Source: Strix aluco
Taxonomy: Eukaryota; Chordata; Aves; Strigiformes; Strigidae
Assembly: GCF_031877795.1 (NCBI RefSeq)
Contig: NC_133933.1
Coordinates: 20,798,029 to 20,862,028 of the forward strand
Direction: 5' to 3'
DNA length: 64,000 nt
The notes below the pieces were generated by a model. The model worked only from the letters and a program-made list of their open reading frames with translations, was not told the origin of the DNA and did not search any database. Positions within the stretch are counted from its first letter, which is position 1, and each line of letters starts with the position of its first letter. The position numbers were made by a program, and so were the translations under genes. Positions 11,536 to 25,920 of the stretch are shown piece by piece.

Positions 11536-14500
11536 GTAGTGACGGGAAGCTCAGGAAGTCAGGTAGTCCATCTCCTTACTAGCCAGGACCAATCACACCC
11601 CTGTTGCTGAGAGTAGGTCTTCTAACCCAGCCTGTGGGGAAATTTCTGTGAACTGCTGAAAATTCAGAGGTGCCACATGTTGCTTGGTTTGTCTAGAGGA
11701 ACATGTATGTGCCACCCTCCCACCAGAAAGGTGAGGAAGCGATGCATTCAGCTATGGCAATTGGCAGAAGGAATGCGTGTTCTAGTTGGTCAAACATGTG
11801 TCCCAGGGACTGTATCATCCTTGCCAACTAGACAACGAGCACATACAGCTTGTATGGGGATGAAGGATGTAAATGCCCCTAAAGCAATAGGGTTAACGTA
11901 GCAGAACGAAAAATGTGGTGTGCTAAAAATCTGATGAAGGGGTTACAACGGAAGAGTGAACGATGGAATGCTGGTGTGAATTGCTGTAGGAAGAAGCTAT
12001 AAAGCAGGGCAGAACTTTGGTTAGGGGAGAGGAATTGCAGACATGGGGAAATCTAATGGACACTGAGGGAAGGAGTCTGGAGTTAGTACACAGAGAGGAA
12101 AAGGGGGTTTTACTTTTTATGGATAAATTGGAGTTTTTAATGGACTACTTATCTGAATCTGTTACTAAAGATCTTCAGAGTTAGAATTCCTACAAATTCC
12201 ATAGATAACTAACTATGACTACTGCTGAAAGCTTTTCCTAATATCTACCATTGCTGTAGTTGAAGTTTATTAGCTTTTTTACTATCTACCTTTGTCACAG
12301 GTAAGAGTTTGTTTTTATGGTGTTCTTCTGCATAGATGAACGCTGTTATATGCCTCATCTTAGCATTTTCCCTAAACCAAACTAGCCCAAATTTTTGCAG
12401 AAAACAGAGATATTTTTGTCACTCACTACTTCTCCCTGTGTGCTCCATATCTGTCGAGAAGCATGCTGGCCAAAACTGAACACACTCTTCCCACAGAGGC
12501 CTTGCAAGCTCTGAGGAGAAGGGAAGGATGACTTTATGTCGCTTTTTCTCTCTTGGAATGATGACTGCCTTTTTGGCAGGAGCATAGCCCTTCCAGCCCT
12601 TATTCATCTTGTATTTCTTTGCAGTCTCCTAGCTATGCTCTGAGAGAGTGCTGGCTAGCCTGTATTACACCCTCTAGCTCTGGACCCTGTTGCTCCAACC
12701 TAAATGTAAAATTTTGCATTTTTCTCTTACTTAATGTGCTTGCAGACCTGCCAATTTAACACACATCCTATATTTAGTCATCTGTGTCATAAATGAAACA
12801 CAGAGAGGATACATCTCTGGGGAGGGATGTATTGCATGGGATTGTACTCTGACAGCATACACTCTCTGGATGTGTAGACTCTGGATATGTTTTTTGGGAC
12901 ATTTTGGCTTCCATCATCTAGTTTCATTTAGACTGTGTTTCTTAGGTTGCTTATGAGGATGTTATAGAAGATAAGGTCAGAAATCTTACTAAAGCCAAGA
13001 TACGATATCTACTGCAGCTTCTCACTAAATAAAAGCCTTTTTACCCTACCAAGGAAAGAAACTAGATTGGTTTTACATCATTCATTCCTAATGAATCCTT
13101 GCTGACTGTTTCTAGTCTTCCTTATTTTTCTTTTAATTGCTTATACATTCTTTGACTATTTATCTCACTATTTTTTCCAAAAGCTGAAATTGTATGGTCT
13201 ATAATATTATCTTTTCTTCCTTATGGTAAAGGAGCACTGTTTTTATCCTTTTACAGTCTTTTGGCTCTCCACCTATTTTTCAGAAATTCTCAAAGATAAC
13301 CACTAGGAAATCTGAGACTGCTTCAGCCAGTTCTACAAAAGTATCTTAGGAGAAATTTAATTAGACCTAGCCATTTGGAAAACATCTAGCTTATCTTTAT
13401 CTAAGTATTCATGGCACTGCTCTGTGAGATCATCTGTCCTTATCTATAGGTGTTTAAGTAAGCACCTTAATTACAGCTGACCTTTTTAATAAAGAATGAA
13501 ATGAAAAAGGCACTGATGTTGAGATGGAGTTCACCATCTCAGCTTTTTTTGTTACTTGTTATATTAGAGCCTACATTATGCTAACAATTGCATCATACAT
13601 AAAACTAAAAGAGGAATAAAGGACCTCAAAAATTCTCCAGACACTCTGAACCCATGGCGCTTGAAAACCCATCCTACTGAAGTTTGGATCAGATTTTGCT
13701 GAGGGCATAACAAGCGTAGCTGGGGCATGTTCAAGGACTTTGTATTACTTTGAGTCATCCTAGACAGGAAGGGTAAAAGGGGAACACAGAGATTTGGAAC
13801 AGAAAGATATTTCTATAGTTCGTAATAAGTTAATATTTATTGGCAAAGTGTCAGTTGTGTCCCCAGTGATACAGGTAATATAAGATTGGCACCAGACTCC
13901 AAAGCCTCAGTTGCAAATGGCTCTAAATGAGATGATAGTCTACCTTGAACAAAAATCTAATCTTTTCCTTATGCTTTAAAGGTTTCTCATGTCATGCTCC
14001 AACATAAGAGAACGTTAGCTGCACTAAAGAATACCAGTAAGCCTGAGTCATAGATGGGAGTATGATAGGAGCATAAAATAAGACTCCATAAATCCTAAAT
14101 GCTTTGACAAATGAAAATCAACAGCCACAAACTCTGCAGTTCACTGGATGTGCACTATACAACAAGGGCTTATTGTGATGCACTTTGCATACACCACACC
14201 CATTATTTTTCCCTTTAACATTCACAGTACTCTCCCAATACAGGTTTTGATAAAAAGCTTAAATGAGTGTGAATTTCACCATTAACAGAAAGACCAAGAA
14301 ATGCAACAGTTATGTTTCTGACTCATGCATGGATATGCCTTTTATTGCCAAGGGTAAGGTATCTGGTCATCAGGTCTAATAGGAAAGTCTCACAGGATTT
14401 GTGTAATACCAGAGGAAAACAACACAAAGGGCAATTCTTAGCCCTGATATTTCTTAAAAAAAAAAAAAAAAAGTTTTGCAAAGGCTTTTATTATGACTTT

Positions 14501-15244
14501 ATCATCCTGAATAGCTCCTACGGTCTTGAAATAGACTAGAACAGGAGTTTGAACTTCTTAGGAGATTGCAAGAAAGCTGCAAGCTCTGAAGGAATTGACA
14601 GCGATGTAGCACCTGGGACTTCCTTTACTGCATTTGTGCTGAACAAAGAATTTTCAAGAGTGATGTTTCAGGAATTACTATTGTGCACAATAAGAAATAT
14701 GCTTTAAAAACACATCTATGTGCACACATGGGAAGAAATCTTTTTCCAGATGATCTCCTTAATCTCTTGCCCTTCCTGGACAAAATGATTTTAGGGAGGA
14801 AATGTTCAAAGGCCTCTTCTTGCAGTGATGACTGTTGTCATCCCATCAGAGAGGAGAAGAAAGGACAAACTTTCCCTCCCTCATGGTGTAGGATGCTGAG
14901 AGGGTGAATTCCAAACCTGGTTGATGCCCTGAGCCCAATGAGAGGTGGAGCTGATTGCACAGAGGAAGATGATGTTTTGGTCTGCTCAACCTCCTGCCCC
15001 CGAGCTGCAGCATCTTCCTGGCAGCATAGCTCAAACACATCTGCAGGACTGCAGGTTACTCAGGCCTGGTTCAGTCCTCCCTGTTTCTAAGGTACGGAAA
15101 AGCTGAGAGGGGAAAAAAAAAAAAAAGTACATGTGTAAGCAGTATTCTAGGCTTCTCTAAAACATCTCCTGTTGTGCTGGATGGGAAAATATTAGTTAAA
15201 CTTATAGTAACTTAATTAAGTTAAGATGGAGACTGAAGTATAAG
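11536..15244. other. Non-coding DNA, no gene seen
   Basis: Short open frames only. A modestly GC-richer patch at 14,840-15,060 has overlapping open frames on both strands but no family resemblance. Confidence 0.55.
14456..14472 (+). repeat. Poly(A) tract, 17 bases
   Basis: An A-run after gatatttctt, followed by gttttgc. A second, shorter A14 run lies at 15113-15126. Confidence 0.85.
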
Positions 15245-16020
15245 AATTATAAAGTGATGGTGGAAGGTGGCCCAGAGGAAGCTGGCAAAAGACCATGCTG
15301 AAAGGCCAACTGTTAGAAAGTGTCTAACGAAGTACAATTATCGGATTAAGGCATAATCTGATTTAATATTTTCATTAATGACCTCAATACCAAAAGTAGG
15401 GGTGAATTAATTATTTTTTTCTGGTGGCATAAATGTGGGACATATTAACAATAAAAATGTGAATTACCATATTATATAGAAATAATTAGATGACCTTGAG
15501 ATCAGGAATGATATAAATGTGATGGAACATTATAGTACAAAATGCAAAGTTATGCACTTTGGGACCATGAACAAGAATTCCAGGCATTAACTGGTGCTTG
15601 AGTTGGGAGCAGAGGAGAAGCCAGGTCATGTGTTTTAGTCAGCTTCAGACATAGCTGTGAATAAAGCTCATTGGGGTCGTAAGCTATTATGTTCTGGTTT
15701 TAGTGTAGTGATTTCTATGCTGTGTACAAGGCTCCAGTATGACCTTATCTGAAATACTGTGTGGACCTCTGTGTATAATCTCTCAAAAATTAATTTAAGA
15801 TAGAATGAGTGAGAAGAAGGGTACAATGGTCTTAGCAGCCTATCTTATGAAAGAAAATTGAAAGTGCAGCTTCTTCAGGCAAGAAAAAACAAAGGTTGTG
15901 AGAGGATATGACTGTCATCTACAGATTTACCAGAGGAGAAGACTCTAAAGAAGGGGGGAGGAGGGGAGAAGAGCTCTTTGAGCAGAAATGACCGGGTTGG
16001 CACAACAGCATTTTCATATT
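15245..16020 (+). mobile_element. Very old CR1 of a turtle/reptile-like lineage
   Basis: Scattered blocks match an ancient amniote CR1 in order: ccagaggaagctggcaaaagacca with aaaggccaac (15271-15310), tctgatttaatattttcattaatgacctc (15357-15385), aaatgcaaagttatgcactttggga (15540-15565), a block resembling 'gagacc...tgaaatactgtgt' (15740-15765), cagcctatcttatgaaag (15836-15853), and gagaggatatgactgtcatctacagatttacc (15901-15931). Divergence is so high that no frame survives. The vocabulary differs from the typical young chicken CR1s elsewhere in the window. Confidence 0.6.
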
Positions 16021-19000
16021 AGAAAAGAGGCAGAGCATTTGTGAGAGTAATGACAGCACAACTCCTTTAACTTGTTTTTAGGATAGGAATTGATGTGTTT
16101 TAATTAAGAGTTTATTAAACCTTATTGCCTAGGACAGCACGAGGCTGCAGGCAGTTGATTGCAGATATCCCTCTCACTCCTGTGCTCCCAGCTTCATTCT
16201 GGAGATCCCCATCCCTTCCACTCCCCTGCTACAGCTCCCTGCTTGCTCTCATATTCAGAGCTGCCCAGATATATTTTATTTATTTTATTTGCTTATTCTG
16301 CGCATGATTTAGCTAGTTTTTGCTGGGATAAACTTGCCTCAGAAAGGGGACGAAGATTCCTGCACTTCACTCCACCCTGTAGAGTCGTGTGCAAGAGCTA
16401 TACTCACCATGTCGTGTGTTTTTCTAATAGAAAAGAAATTCTCCTTCACAGTGGGTCTGGTTTTTCAGTTCATGGACAGGGGGAGGGAGATTCACTGAAG
16501 CTTTGAAGCAGAATTTAAAAATCATACTATTCAATAACTAGGAACTCTGATGTTTTGTGTAACATCAGAGAAAAGCTCCTTGTATTAACATTCAAATAGG
16601 TGCATAAAGTAGTTATTGTTTTGCTGGCCATACAGAGTATGCTGCCATATGCTCACAGTCAGAAATGGCATGAGGTACTATTCATAATGGCTTTTATTTA
16701 TGACAGTTTCTGGGATCCATGGTTCTAGCTATGATGGCTCAGCAGGTTTCCACAGCTCTGCTGTGACTAGACCTAATTCTGATTCATTCAGACTGTTCCT
16801 GCAGTCGAGAGCAGTAGCAAATAGAAAAGATACTGCTGATAAATTGCAGATAGAAAAATATAAAATCAATATAACAATCATAGCTGATCCAATCAGAAAC
16901 AAGAAGAGAAATTAAGGGAACTTCAAAAAAGAACAAGGGAATAAAATCCACCACGATTAGTACTAAGTGTGTAGTGCTTATCACAAAAGAGTTGGATATT
17001 TAGATATTATACAGTAGGACAAAAGAATGCAGAAAAAATGCTGCTGGGGAAGAAACTATGTACACTTAAGGCTAAGTGTCTTGCAGGGGTAAGAGAGGTT
17101 TACAAAAGTGCCACCTGTGGCACTACATTCATCTCTGTCTTGCACCTCTCTGCTTTTGCTCCTGTGTTTTTTCCAGTCAATTGCCAGCTCAGTAGTCAAA
17201 AAGGTAGAGGCTACAAGAGGCTTTGCTCTTCCCAAATGCAGTGTCTGCTGCATGCTTGCTAGGTTACAGAATGCAAAGCAATCTATTCAGTGCTGGGTTT
17301 GAACGGACATCAGCCCTTACTACTTTCACAGTCTCTGCACGTGGCAAAGGAGTATTTGTTGTTTCAGCCAAGGATTTAGCAGGTCCTATCTAGATTTACT
17401 GTTACTTTGCAGGAAGAACTGCAGCCTCTCAGGAGTTATAGCTAGGGAAAAGGAGGAGCTCTGTTGCTCCATGTGATGACATCCCATCAGCAGGACATAG
17501 GCTGAGAAAATTATACTAAAGGAAAGGGCATGTTGTCTCTTGAATACTTTCTAAGCCCTTTTCAAATATTTTAATAAAAACAATCCAACTTGTATTGGTA
17601 GTATGTTTGGCATGATCTTGCCTATGCTCAATGATTTTTGGCTGTATAGTTGTGTTTAGCTGAATAATTGTTTATCTGGGGGAGGATAAATCACAGCTCA
17701 CCAGCAGCAACTTGCTCAGAAGCCCTGTGAGCTTGCTTAGATCTATAGGAAATTGGAAGTTAAAACGGTTCCCAAAAATATACTGCCCACATCTCAGCCC
17801 GTGTTCCGTCTCTTCTGTTCCCCAGCATGGCTGGTTCCTGTCAGAAGGAAGGGTCAGTCCCTGCACAGTACGAGCCTGAGGCCTTTTGGGAAAAATCACA
17901 GGTTATATCTAGGCTGAACCCCAAATACCCACGGTTTGTAATAAACTACTGTTTAGTTCTCTAGGTGCCTGAGGAGGTGAAGCCATGATGAGTGCTTCAC
18001 CCAGAGCAGCTAAACTCAAATAACAATAGTGATATGTGAGCATTCAAGTGAACACAGACCTTCCTCCTCCCACTCCAGCCTATATGAAAACACTAAGTGT
18101 TTGATGTGTTCTCCATCACTGCAGGACTGAGATCCAGGGGAAGTTGTGGATCTGGTGGAAGTCACAGTATCTCACTTGCTCACTACATCGGGTATGTATA
18201 AACTGGGATCCAGATGCCCACCCTGGACATAGCTCGACTCCCTGCTGAGGCAAGACCTGGGTGTGCAATATCCCTTCCCCACAGCGACTTCCAAGGGGGG
18301 GAAAAAATATGTACAAGTGCAGGAAGGGAGTTGCAGAGCACTCTACGCGTCCAGAAGATCTCCCCACAGGTTAGGGGTGGCTCTTGACAGCCCTTGGCTG
18401 TCAGACACTGGCCATCAATACTGTGAGTGTCTGTTAGGGAGAGGGGGTAAACTGGAAGTAGGTCCTCACTTCCATTCTCAAACAGGTATTTAAGCAGAAG
18501 TAGGAAGCAGGTAAATATTAACCCTTCTTTTCTCACTTACATGTGTGATGTAGATGACTTGATACTGACAGTATTTCCTGATGTCACCCTTGAATCTGCA
18601 GGGTAATTAATAACCAGGATCTCAGTTTGACTCTTGATCTACTGCATTACTTGGTTAAATAATAAGTTTTTGCTTCCTTGGAGCTTACAACAAGCCCAGA
18701 ATTTAGCAATTGTTCTTGAAAGGTGAGATACTGCATTTTTTTCAACGGACACTTGAATTTAGCTGAGCTCAATCTGACATGGCACTTCACTGTAATACAA
18801 TCATGATAATCAAGAATTATTTTTATGTGTTGCCTGACATGAAAAGTAAACTTTGATAAGTTACAGATGCCTCACTCTGTAAATTCATCACTGAATTTGT
18901 GGGTGACCTGAAGTGATGGAAACAAAACGGAAGTGTTTATGGGTGTCTGGAATCTGCATGATCAACCGGGATCTGCAGAGTCATCGCTTCACCTGCAGTA

Positions 19001-19744
19001 AATGTCTTGTTCCAAATATCAACAGCCAAGTGCAGTTGAATGTGATTTGTGGAAGGAAAGAAAAAAATAATCCTCTGTAGGATGCATGCAGATGTTTTGG
19101 CTCAAGTCTGAGGAAATGTCACTACTTTTTTTCCCCTGGGGTGCTGCAAAGAGGCTTATACTCCCTGATTTCAAGAACAGAACTAGGTCTCATGGGGGCT
19201 TACAACTTTATTGCCACATAATTCGTATTGTGGGATCTCCTGCCAGAGTCAATCTACCAACACAAACAATAAGATTATCAAATGTAGTGTGTGTTTTGCT
19301 GCTGCTTGAAAATAGTTGAAATAAAGGATAGCATTATTAGCTCTTTCGTTTGCTAGTAAAATGGAGGAAAAACAGTGACTAATATCTAAAACTCTAGCAG
19401 TTCATTGTTGGTACCCAAATTCACAGAACTAAGTGACAAAGACCCTGGACCAGGTTCCTCCTCACATGAAGGCAGGAGGTGCTATTTCCATGTACTGCTC
19501 TTGAATCCTGGATGAATGAAATGACTGATTCCACTTCACCTGCCTGCAGATGTCAGCTCCTCCAAAAGGAAAGAGATAAAAAAGCAGCCATGGGGCCATC
19601 CCACATCCTTTACCTTGTCTCTAGATGCTTGCCAAGTGCAGAGAAGAGAAAGCCGGGTGCTCCCCATTTGCTCCAGGCAAACCTGGCTGGCAGGGCTGCC
19701 TTCAGACAGCAGTCGTACCAGGACTCCCCCAGGACCCGAGTGCA

Positions 19745-19760
19745 TTTTTTTTTTTTTTTT
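19745..19760 (+). repeat. Poly(T) tract, 16 bases
   Basis: The T-run immediately precedes the unidentified motif shared with 16370-16415. Another T15 run is at 20611-20625. Confidence 0.85.
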
Positions 19761-22700
19761 TATAGTCCCACACTGTAGGGTGCGGTGTAATAGTTATACC
19801 CTGGGCTCAGTCTGCATAATTCAAACATCCAATATACCCACTGCTTTGCCAGGGAGGATTATACATTTTTCACAAAGTGAGAAAGTATGATTTCAGAGGA
19901 AAAAATATTTCCATGGCTACAGATCCTTCTTGTGCAGTAGAATGGCTTATGCAACTCAGCTAGCAGCGAGCTAATAAAATGAGAGGAAGTAATTAGATGA
20001 AAGGATGGCTGGGTGTCTGATGTCAAATTTCTGTTTTTCACCTGAGACCCTTGGGAACTGTCTCAGGTGGCCAGAGATGCTGTCAAAGTTTGTATTTTGC
20101 ATGAAGATTGCAATCTATTTTTGATCCTGTAGGTTTTTGCTGCACAAAAGTGGTCCTTGTGCAGTTTTATAATTGCAGTTAGTCCATGTGCTGTTGTGCA
20201 TGCATATCTCACCTATAAGAAATCATACCTGTTATGCAAACAAAAGTTTGACTTAGATTGTTGGTATGGGTGTGAAACTATAAAATCATAGAGGATCTGA
20301 GCAGGGCTAAATACCAAAAGATGTTTATCTCCTTGTGTGATATTATTGTGATTTGAAGTACTGGAATTAAGATCTCCCTGGCATTAACGGAAGATGATGG
20401 TGCAGGGAATATCTGGCATGTAGCTTTTTGCCCGTAGGACACGTCCTCTTGATACCTAGACTTTCATATTTTCTCTAAGATTTTATGAGATATGGATCAT
20501 GAGAGTGACATAAAATTTCCTCTTCTCTACCTAAGCTAAAATGTAGTTTATTAACAGGTCAAGTATATCAGTTCAACATAAAGGACTATGAGACTGTAAG
20601 TGGGCTCTAATTTTTTTTTTTTTTTAAGTGCCGAATTCCTTCTCAGTTTATCTTTAATGATTTACATAGCCACAGAGACTATGTGAGTAGGAGGAAGCAC
20701 TCGGAATTTCTGTTCATCCTTAAAACCCTGTCAGATATTTTTAAATACTTCTGATCATTTCACTTAGAATTCTCAGTGCTTCCAGTTTTAAAATAAAAAC
20801 CTGCCATTGCAATGAACCTAAGATGAGTCTCCACTTTAATTTAATTTAATGAGGTCAAGTCCTTTCTTAAGGATTGGACACTAGTGTGACACACATTTGT
20901 AACTTTAAAAATATCTGGCAAGCTAGAAAGAAATTCTGTGTTAATTGAAGGACAGCTTCAGTAAAGATAAAATGAAAGAATCCTTCTAATGATGTATGTA
21001 TGAACCAAAACAGATGGTAAAGACATTTCACCAACATCCTCTAAGTACTAGTAAGTAAATCTGACAATATTAATTTGGGTGAAAGGACATGATTAGTACC
21101 CTTTGACTTCTTTTGTAACAGCTGAATCTAATGTATCCTATTTATATGACTGTGAAGAGCTTCCAGTCATATTGTAATGATTTCTAAGGGCCAATTTGAA
21201 AGAGATTGCACTATGAGTGTCAAGTTGACAAGCTCACATCCTCTCCTTGACGTGAAGTGCTAAGTTCATGAAGATGTCAACGTGTTGCCTTGCCAAGTCT
21301 CCCAGCTGGAGCATAATACTGCATAATAGTCATGAGACTTCAGTTCCAACATTATTGGTTCAAGCATTGCAGGATTTCACAGGGAAAACCATGGCACAAG
21401 CAAGTAATTTTGGGGTAAAGTTACATTCAATGGCATTATCGGAATTGATTTCACATTGAGATATATGGCTGGGCAGATGTACAAAATTCATGCTTGCTCT
21501 TTTAAGTCAAATAACGTTCCTGGTAACGCTAAGTGCAAGCTTTGCCTGGGTTAGTAAAAAATCATGAACTCAAGGCAACTTCAGGCTGTTTCAGGAGATG
21601 TGCATACATTAGCACATATGAATAATATACTTATCCACATCTTAGTACTAACGTTCTGGTTTTCTTACGATGTTAGTCTTAGCTGTGATCAGCAGGGGTT
21701 TTCTGAATTGGAGCCTCCTTGATTAAAATGAGTGAAGAAAGATGGGTCAAGCACTGACATACTTCAAAAGCTCTTGTCACCTGGTCTGAAAGTGCCTCCT
21801 CTCTCCTCAGTCTGAATAAAACAGAGTCTGAGTCAGGGCACATTGAATTCTATAATGTGCCTTGACTTGACAGTTTCCCCCCCCCACCAACAGCCCCTGA
21901 AATTAGTGAGACAGTAGGGAAGTGACAATTGAAAGGGTATGGAGATGATGTGATTGGGTTTACTTGTGATGGGATATCTTTAATTTGTATGGTTGCTTTT
22001 GAGATGCTTTCTGAAGTTGTGTTGAGAGTGCCTATCCTTCTGGATAGAAGCACTTGCCCTCTTAATAGCACTTCTATACATCTAATGAATCAGTCAATCA
22101 ATACCAGTTTAAAGAGCTGTGCTTCTGAATGCTAGCCAGCTTTTTTGCTGTCACAGTGGGGTTTTTTTCCTGTATAAAATTGTTGCCCATGTTTTAATTT
22201 GTACTTGTTAAAATACATATTCTTTTGAAGTGCATACCTTACAGTAGACAGCTTGAAAGCTGCCACCAGGCTTACCTCTCACTGAGATGCTGCCTGCTAA
22301 GTGGAGGAAATTGTCCATCTTGTCACTGCCAAACTAATAAGGCAATGCCCCTTTTTTCTATACCTATGTAGGTAATTTAAGTCCTGAGTGAGACTCCTGT
22401 CTCCCTTTGGTGGCTTGGTGGTTGAGCTGTTCCATGTCATATTCACTACATCCAGAAAAGAGGCTTTGACTACTGCTATGTAGTTATATGTCATCCCTTA
22501 TCCAAAAGAGAGCATATTGGTGTTTTTTTCCATGCTAATTTAGCCAACATGAGTCATCCTCAGATCTTTCAGGGTGACCATTGTAAAGGCAGTGCTAGCC
22601 TGTGGCCCAAAGGTTCTTGCCTCTCAGTGATACTGAAAGAGAGAGCCCAGAACCCACTGACATCCTTGTGAGAACTCATTAAAAAACTTCTACCCAGCTC

Positions 22701-23149
22701 CCAGTCCTGTCTTTTGGGATTTGAGGTAGAAATATGGGGATTCTTCTGGTCGGGCAGTGACCTGTGAGCCAACAAATACTCTCTTACTGTTCTCTTGAAT
22801 GCTCACATTTCAGTTTCTTCCTTTCCCAGATGCATACAGCACAAACTAGCTGCATCATCTAAGTGGTCCTTGGAAACCACAGTACCTGATTGCCCTTCAG
22901 TCTTGAGTGTACGCATCTTTGCAATGGGAGGAGAAGAAGTGCTAGTTCCAACACAAGGGTCTAAACTGTGACACTCAGGGCTTCGGTGCCTAAAGAACTG
23001 GTGTCCATAGTCTTCCATGTAGCAGTACTCCTTGTGTATTGGAAAGACAGTCTATCAGTAAGAGGTCCTTATGTTAAAACTGTGGGTTAACTAAGGATAC
23101 CGAAATACTTGAGCAGTTGGCTGAGGGCTTTGCTGGTTACCTTGTAGCT

Positions 23150-23225
23150 CTGGAGTGCCTGGGGCATTCAAATTCAAAGCTTTGTACTTGTACTTTAACC
23201 AATAGACCATCCAGCCTCTCCTGGA
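23150..23225 (+). mobile_element. Possible tRNA-derived SINE relic (MIR/CORE-like 3' portion)
   Basis: The segment has cattcaaattcaaagctttg and later actttaaccaatagaccatccagcct. Amniote tRNA/CORE SINEs contain a 'ggattcaaacc...' box followed by 'tttaaccactagaccat..tgcctc'. The ending match is good but the upstream half is not convincing, so this is a guess from wording, not an alignment. Confidence 0.3.
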
Positions 23226-25920
23226 TATAGCAAAGAACTTATTCTGGTTAAGGCCTTTGAGTGCTTCTGTAATAGGAATACCTATTCTTAACTTTGGTAA
23301 CGTACCATTAGACTTCCTTTCATAAGCTTTTCCCCTCACTCTGGCCCAGTCTGTCTTCTGTGTAGCTTCTGGACTTTTGCTGGAGCATACAAAGAGGGTT
23401 ATATATGATCTTTGACACAAGTCCAGTAACACATTGAAGATTCTTGTCTAATTTGCTGGAGAGGTGTTAAAAACAGGAGTAAGTGTGAAGCAATTAAGCA
23501 AAATGCTTGATTACTTGTCCTCACACAGACCTCAAATTAAAATACTGAACATTATTTCACTTGAATGCGTTTCCCTCGGTTTATTTGTTAAACACTCCAT
23601 GAGAATAAATTTGCTAAGCTGTACTTGGGATTGGTGAGTTATGAAAATGGAAGTTTCATTGCTGTCCTGGTCCCAGAAGACAGTATCTTTATTACCTTTT
23701 TAGTTCAGATTCTGGGCATAATATTATGTTTAAAACCATAGATCAAGCAGAAAGGCAATAGGTTTTATGTAAAGTGTGCTACTTTTAAAAGATGTAGGAA
23801 GCTGAGCTGCTTTTCTTCATATGGGTATGAAAGCCCATTAGAAAAACTGGAATGATTCCCTTTCTGTGCATTAAACCTTTGGTGCACCTTGTTATGATAC
23901 TTCATGCTAGAAGACTCACATTTATGCTACCTATAAGTTTTCTAAACCACCTGCATTAAAGTAGTTATGCTAACCAACATATACACAGTCTCGATCTTTA
24001 TGGTCTTGTTACGACCAGCACCCGGGGCAGCAGGGAGAAGCCTATTAGCTACCATGTAAGCAAGAATGATGAATGCTCTCGTCTCTGAAATCACCCTGCA
24101 ACCCCACCATGGAGCCATTTGAGAGAGCACCAGATGAATACACACACGCTAAATCCATCTGCACCTGATGAGGCATTGACTTCCTAATGGAAACTGTTTT
24201 TAACATGAGCAAAGGCTAATCCATAACTTACATACTTGGGAAAATCAATCAATAAACATGCCTGTGACAATGGGATTTCTGACAAGAAGCACTGCAAAAT
24301 CTTATTTACCTCCTCTGCACAGCCAGCAAATATACACCAGGGAAACTGTTACTTTTGATGTAGACATATAACTTGAATAATGCTCAAATGACTGGTGCAG
24401 GCATTGGCTACAGAGGATAAAAAGGAAAGCTGGATTAACTAAAAATAGTTGTATTAAAAATCAGTGTATTTTCTTCCTCAAGGAGGAGTGATGGGGAAAA
24501 ACCAACTCTAATCTTGGACTAGAAGACTACAGGTAGAAAAGTTCAGGTCTTGCCCTTCTCATTTTTGAAAGACACTTTTCTAGTTCAAAGGGGCTTTGGT
24601 TGAGCTTCAGGGGAAATATCAAGGATTATAATTGGAAGACTTTTCTAGGTTTTCCTAGCTGGATTTCAGAAATACAGTATGTACTTAACAAAACTACACA
24701 CACAAAAAAGAACAGAGCAACTTTGAAATAAACCTTTCATTCTTCCTGCTGCCATGCAGTGTATGCTGTCACCGTGCATTTTCCCTGAGAGGGAGGAGTA
24801 TGGAACGAGGGATGAAAGGTATCAGAAGAAAGGAGAAATGCAAGATTAAAAATAAATCAAAAAAAGGAAAGCATGTCAAGAGAAGTGGATTTATGCCAGC
24901 TCCAAAATTTTTCTCTTAAATGGATACATCTGGAAAGATTTGTCTGTATTTAATGGGATATTTCAGCAATTAATTTCAAAGCAGTTGATTAGGAATGTTT
25001 GTGGAGACCATAAGAGGGAGGACATCAGGAACAGCTAATTTTAACGATCTGCCTATATGAGCTGTGCTCTGATCCTCTCCTTACCAAAAGTCATGGGAAA
25101 TTAAATGCTGGCCCTGCTGAAGTCAGGGGAGCAGTGTGGCTGACTTTGGGTATGATAGTGGTAGGATTTCATCCTGGGAAATACAGTTCTGATACTAATG
25201 ACTGTCTAAATATTTGTGCCTGTTTTCAGTTTGAGGTGGGGGCATAATGACTTTTTCTTAAGTAAATAGTATCATTTCCTGCTCTTGCCTTTTCTTGGTG
25301 CATACTTTGTGTTGCACATGTTCTGATTAAATAGTCTTCTGGGTACAGGAGCATTAAATGTTGAGAATGAAACATTTCAGCAATTGTGTAGTTAAGGTAT
25401 ATTAGAACAATAAAGAGCACACCTTCTTTATACAACTCCTAGGCCAAAATCTCTTATTTTGAAAACAAACTGAGCGTTTTAAACAAATGGTTTAACTTGC
25501 AGTAAATCAACACTTTACATATTTAGAATAAGAACTGTTAGTGTTTATATGTTTTAAGACTTTTAACCAAGAAGAGTCTCGTTATTTTTCTAAACTATTT
25601 CTGAATTGCAACATAACTGGAGATGCACAAATCACTTCAGTCCTTTAATAATGCCTGAAAAGGTTGATAACTGCCACAAACTATCAGCCAGAACCACTTA
25701 CTCACACTTTATTAGTCACTAGGAACGCTTTTTCTTGAATATATTTTTATGTGTTTATTGTTTGGGGTTAGAAAACAACTTTGTATGATCCAACACTTTA
25801 CAGCATTTCTGAGTCCTCAGGAATGACAGGAGTGATCAGCCAGTCCTTTCAGTCAGGTTAACTGTGAAGGATACAGCAGCTGATGCTCTCAAGTATTTCA
25901 CAGCTGGTCATAACCTCTAA

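Larger units (their letters stand above)
16021..25920. other. Non-coding DNA, no gene seen
   Basis: Almost 10 kb without a supported exon. It contains the unidentified motif pair at about 16370-16415 and 19765-19815, T-runs at 19745 and 20611, and a possible SINE relic at 23150-23225. The block 23,930-24,450 reads as non-repetitive and may be conserved. Confidence 0.55.

Noticed and set aside
20280..20330. Possible reverse-strand CR1 end (aaaatcatagaggatctg)
   Set aside because: The match is limited to atcatag; the characteristic ggttggaagg.acctt does not follow.
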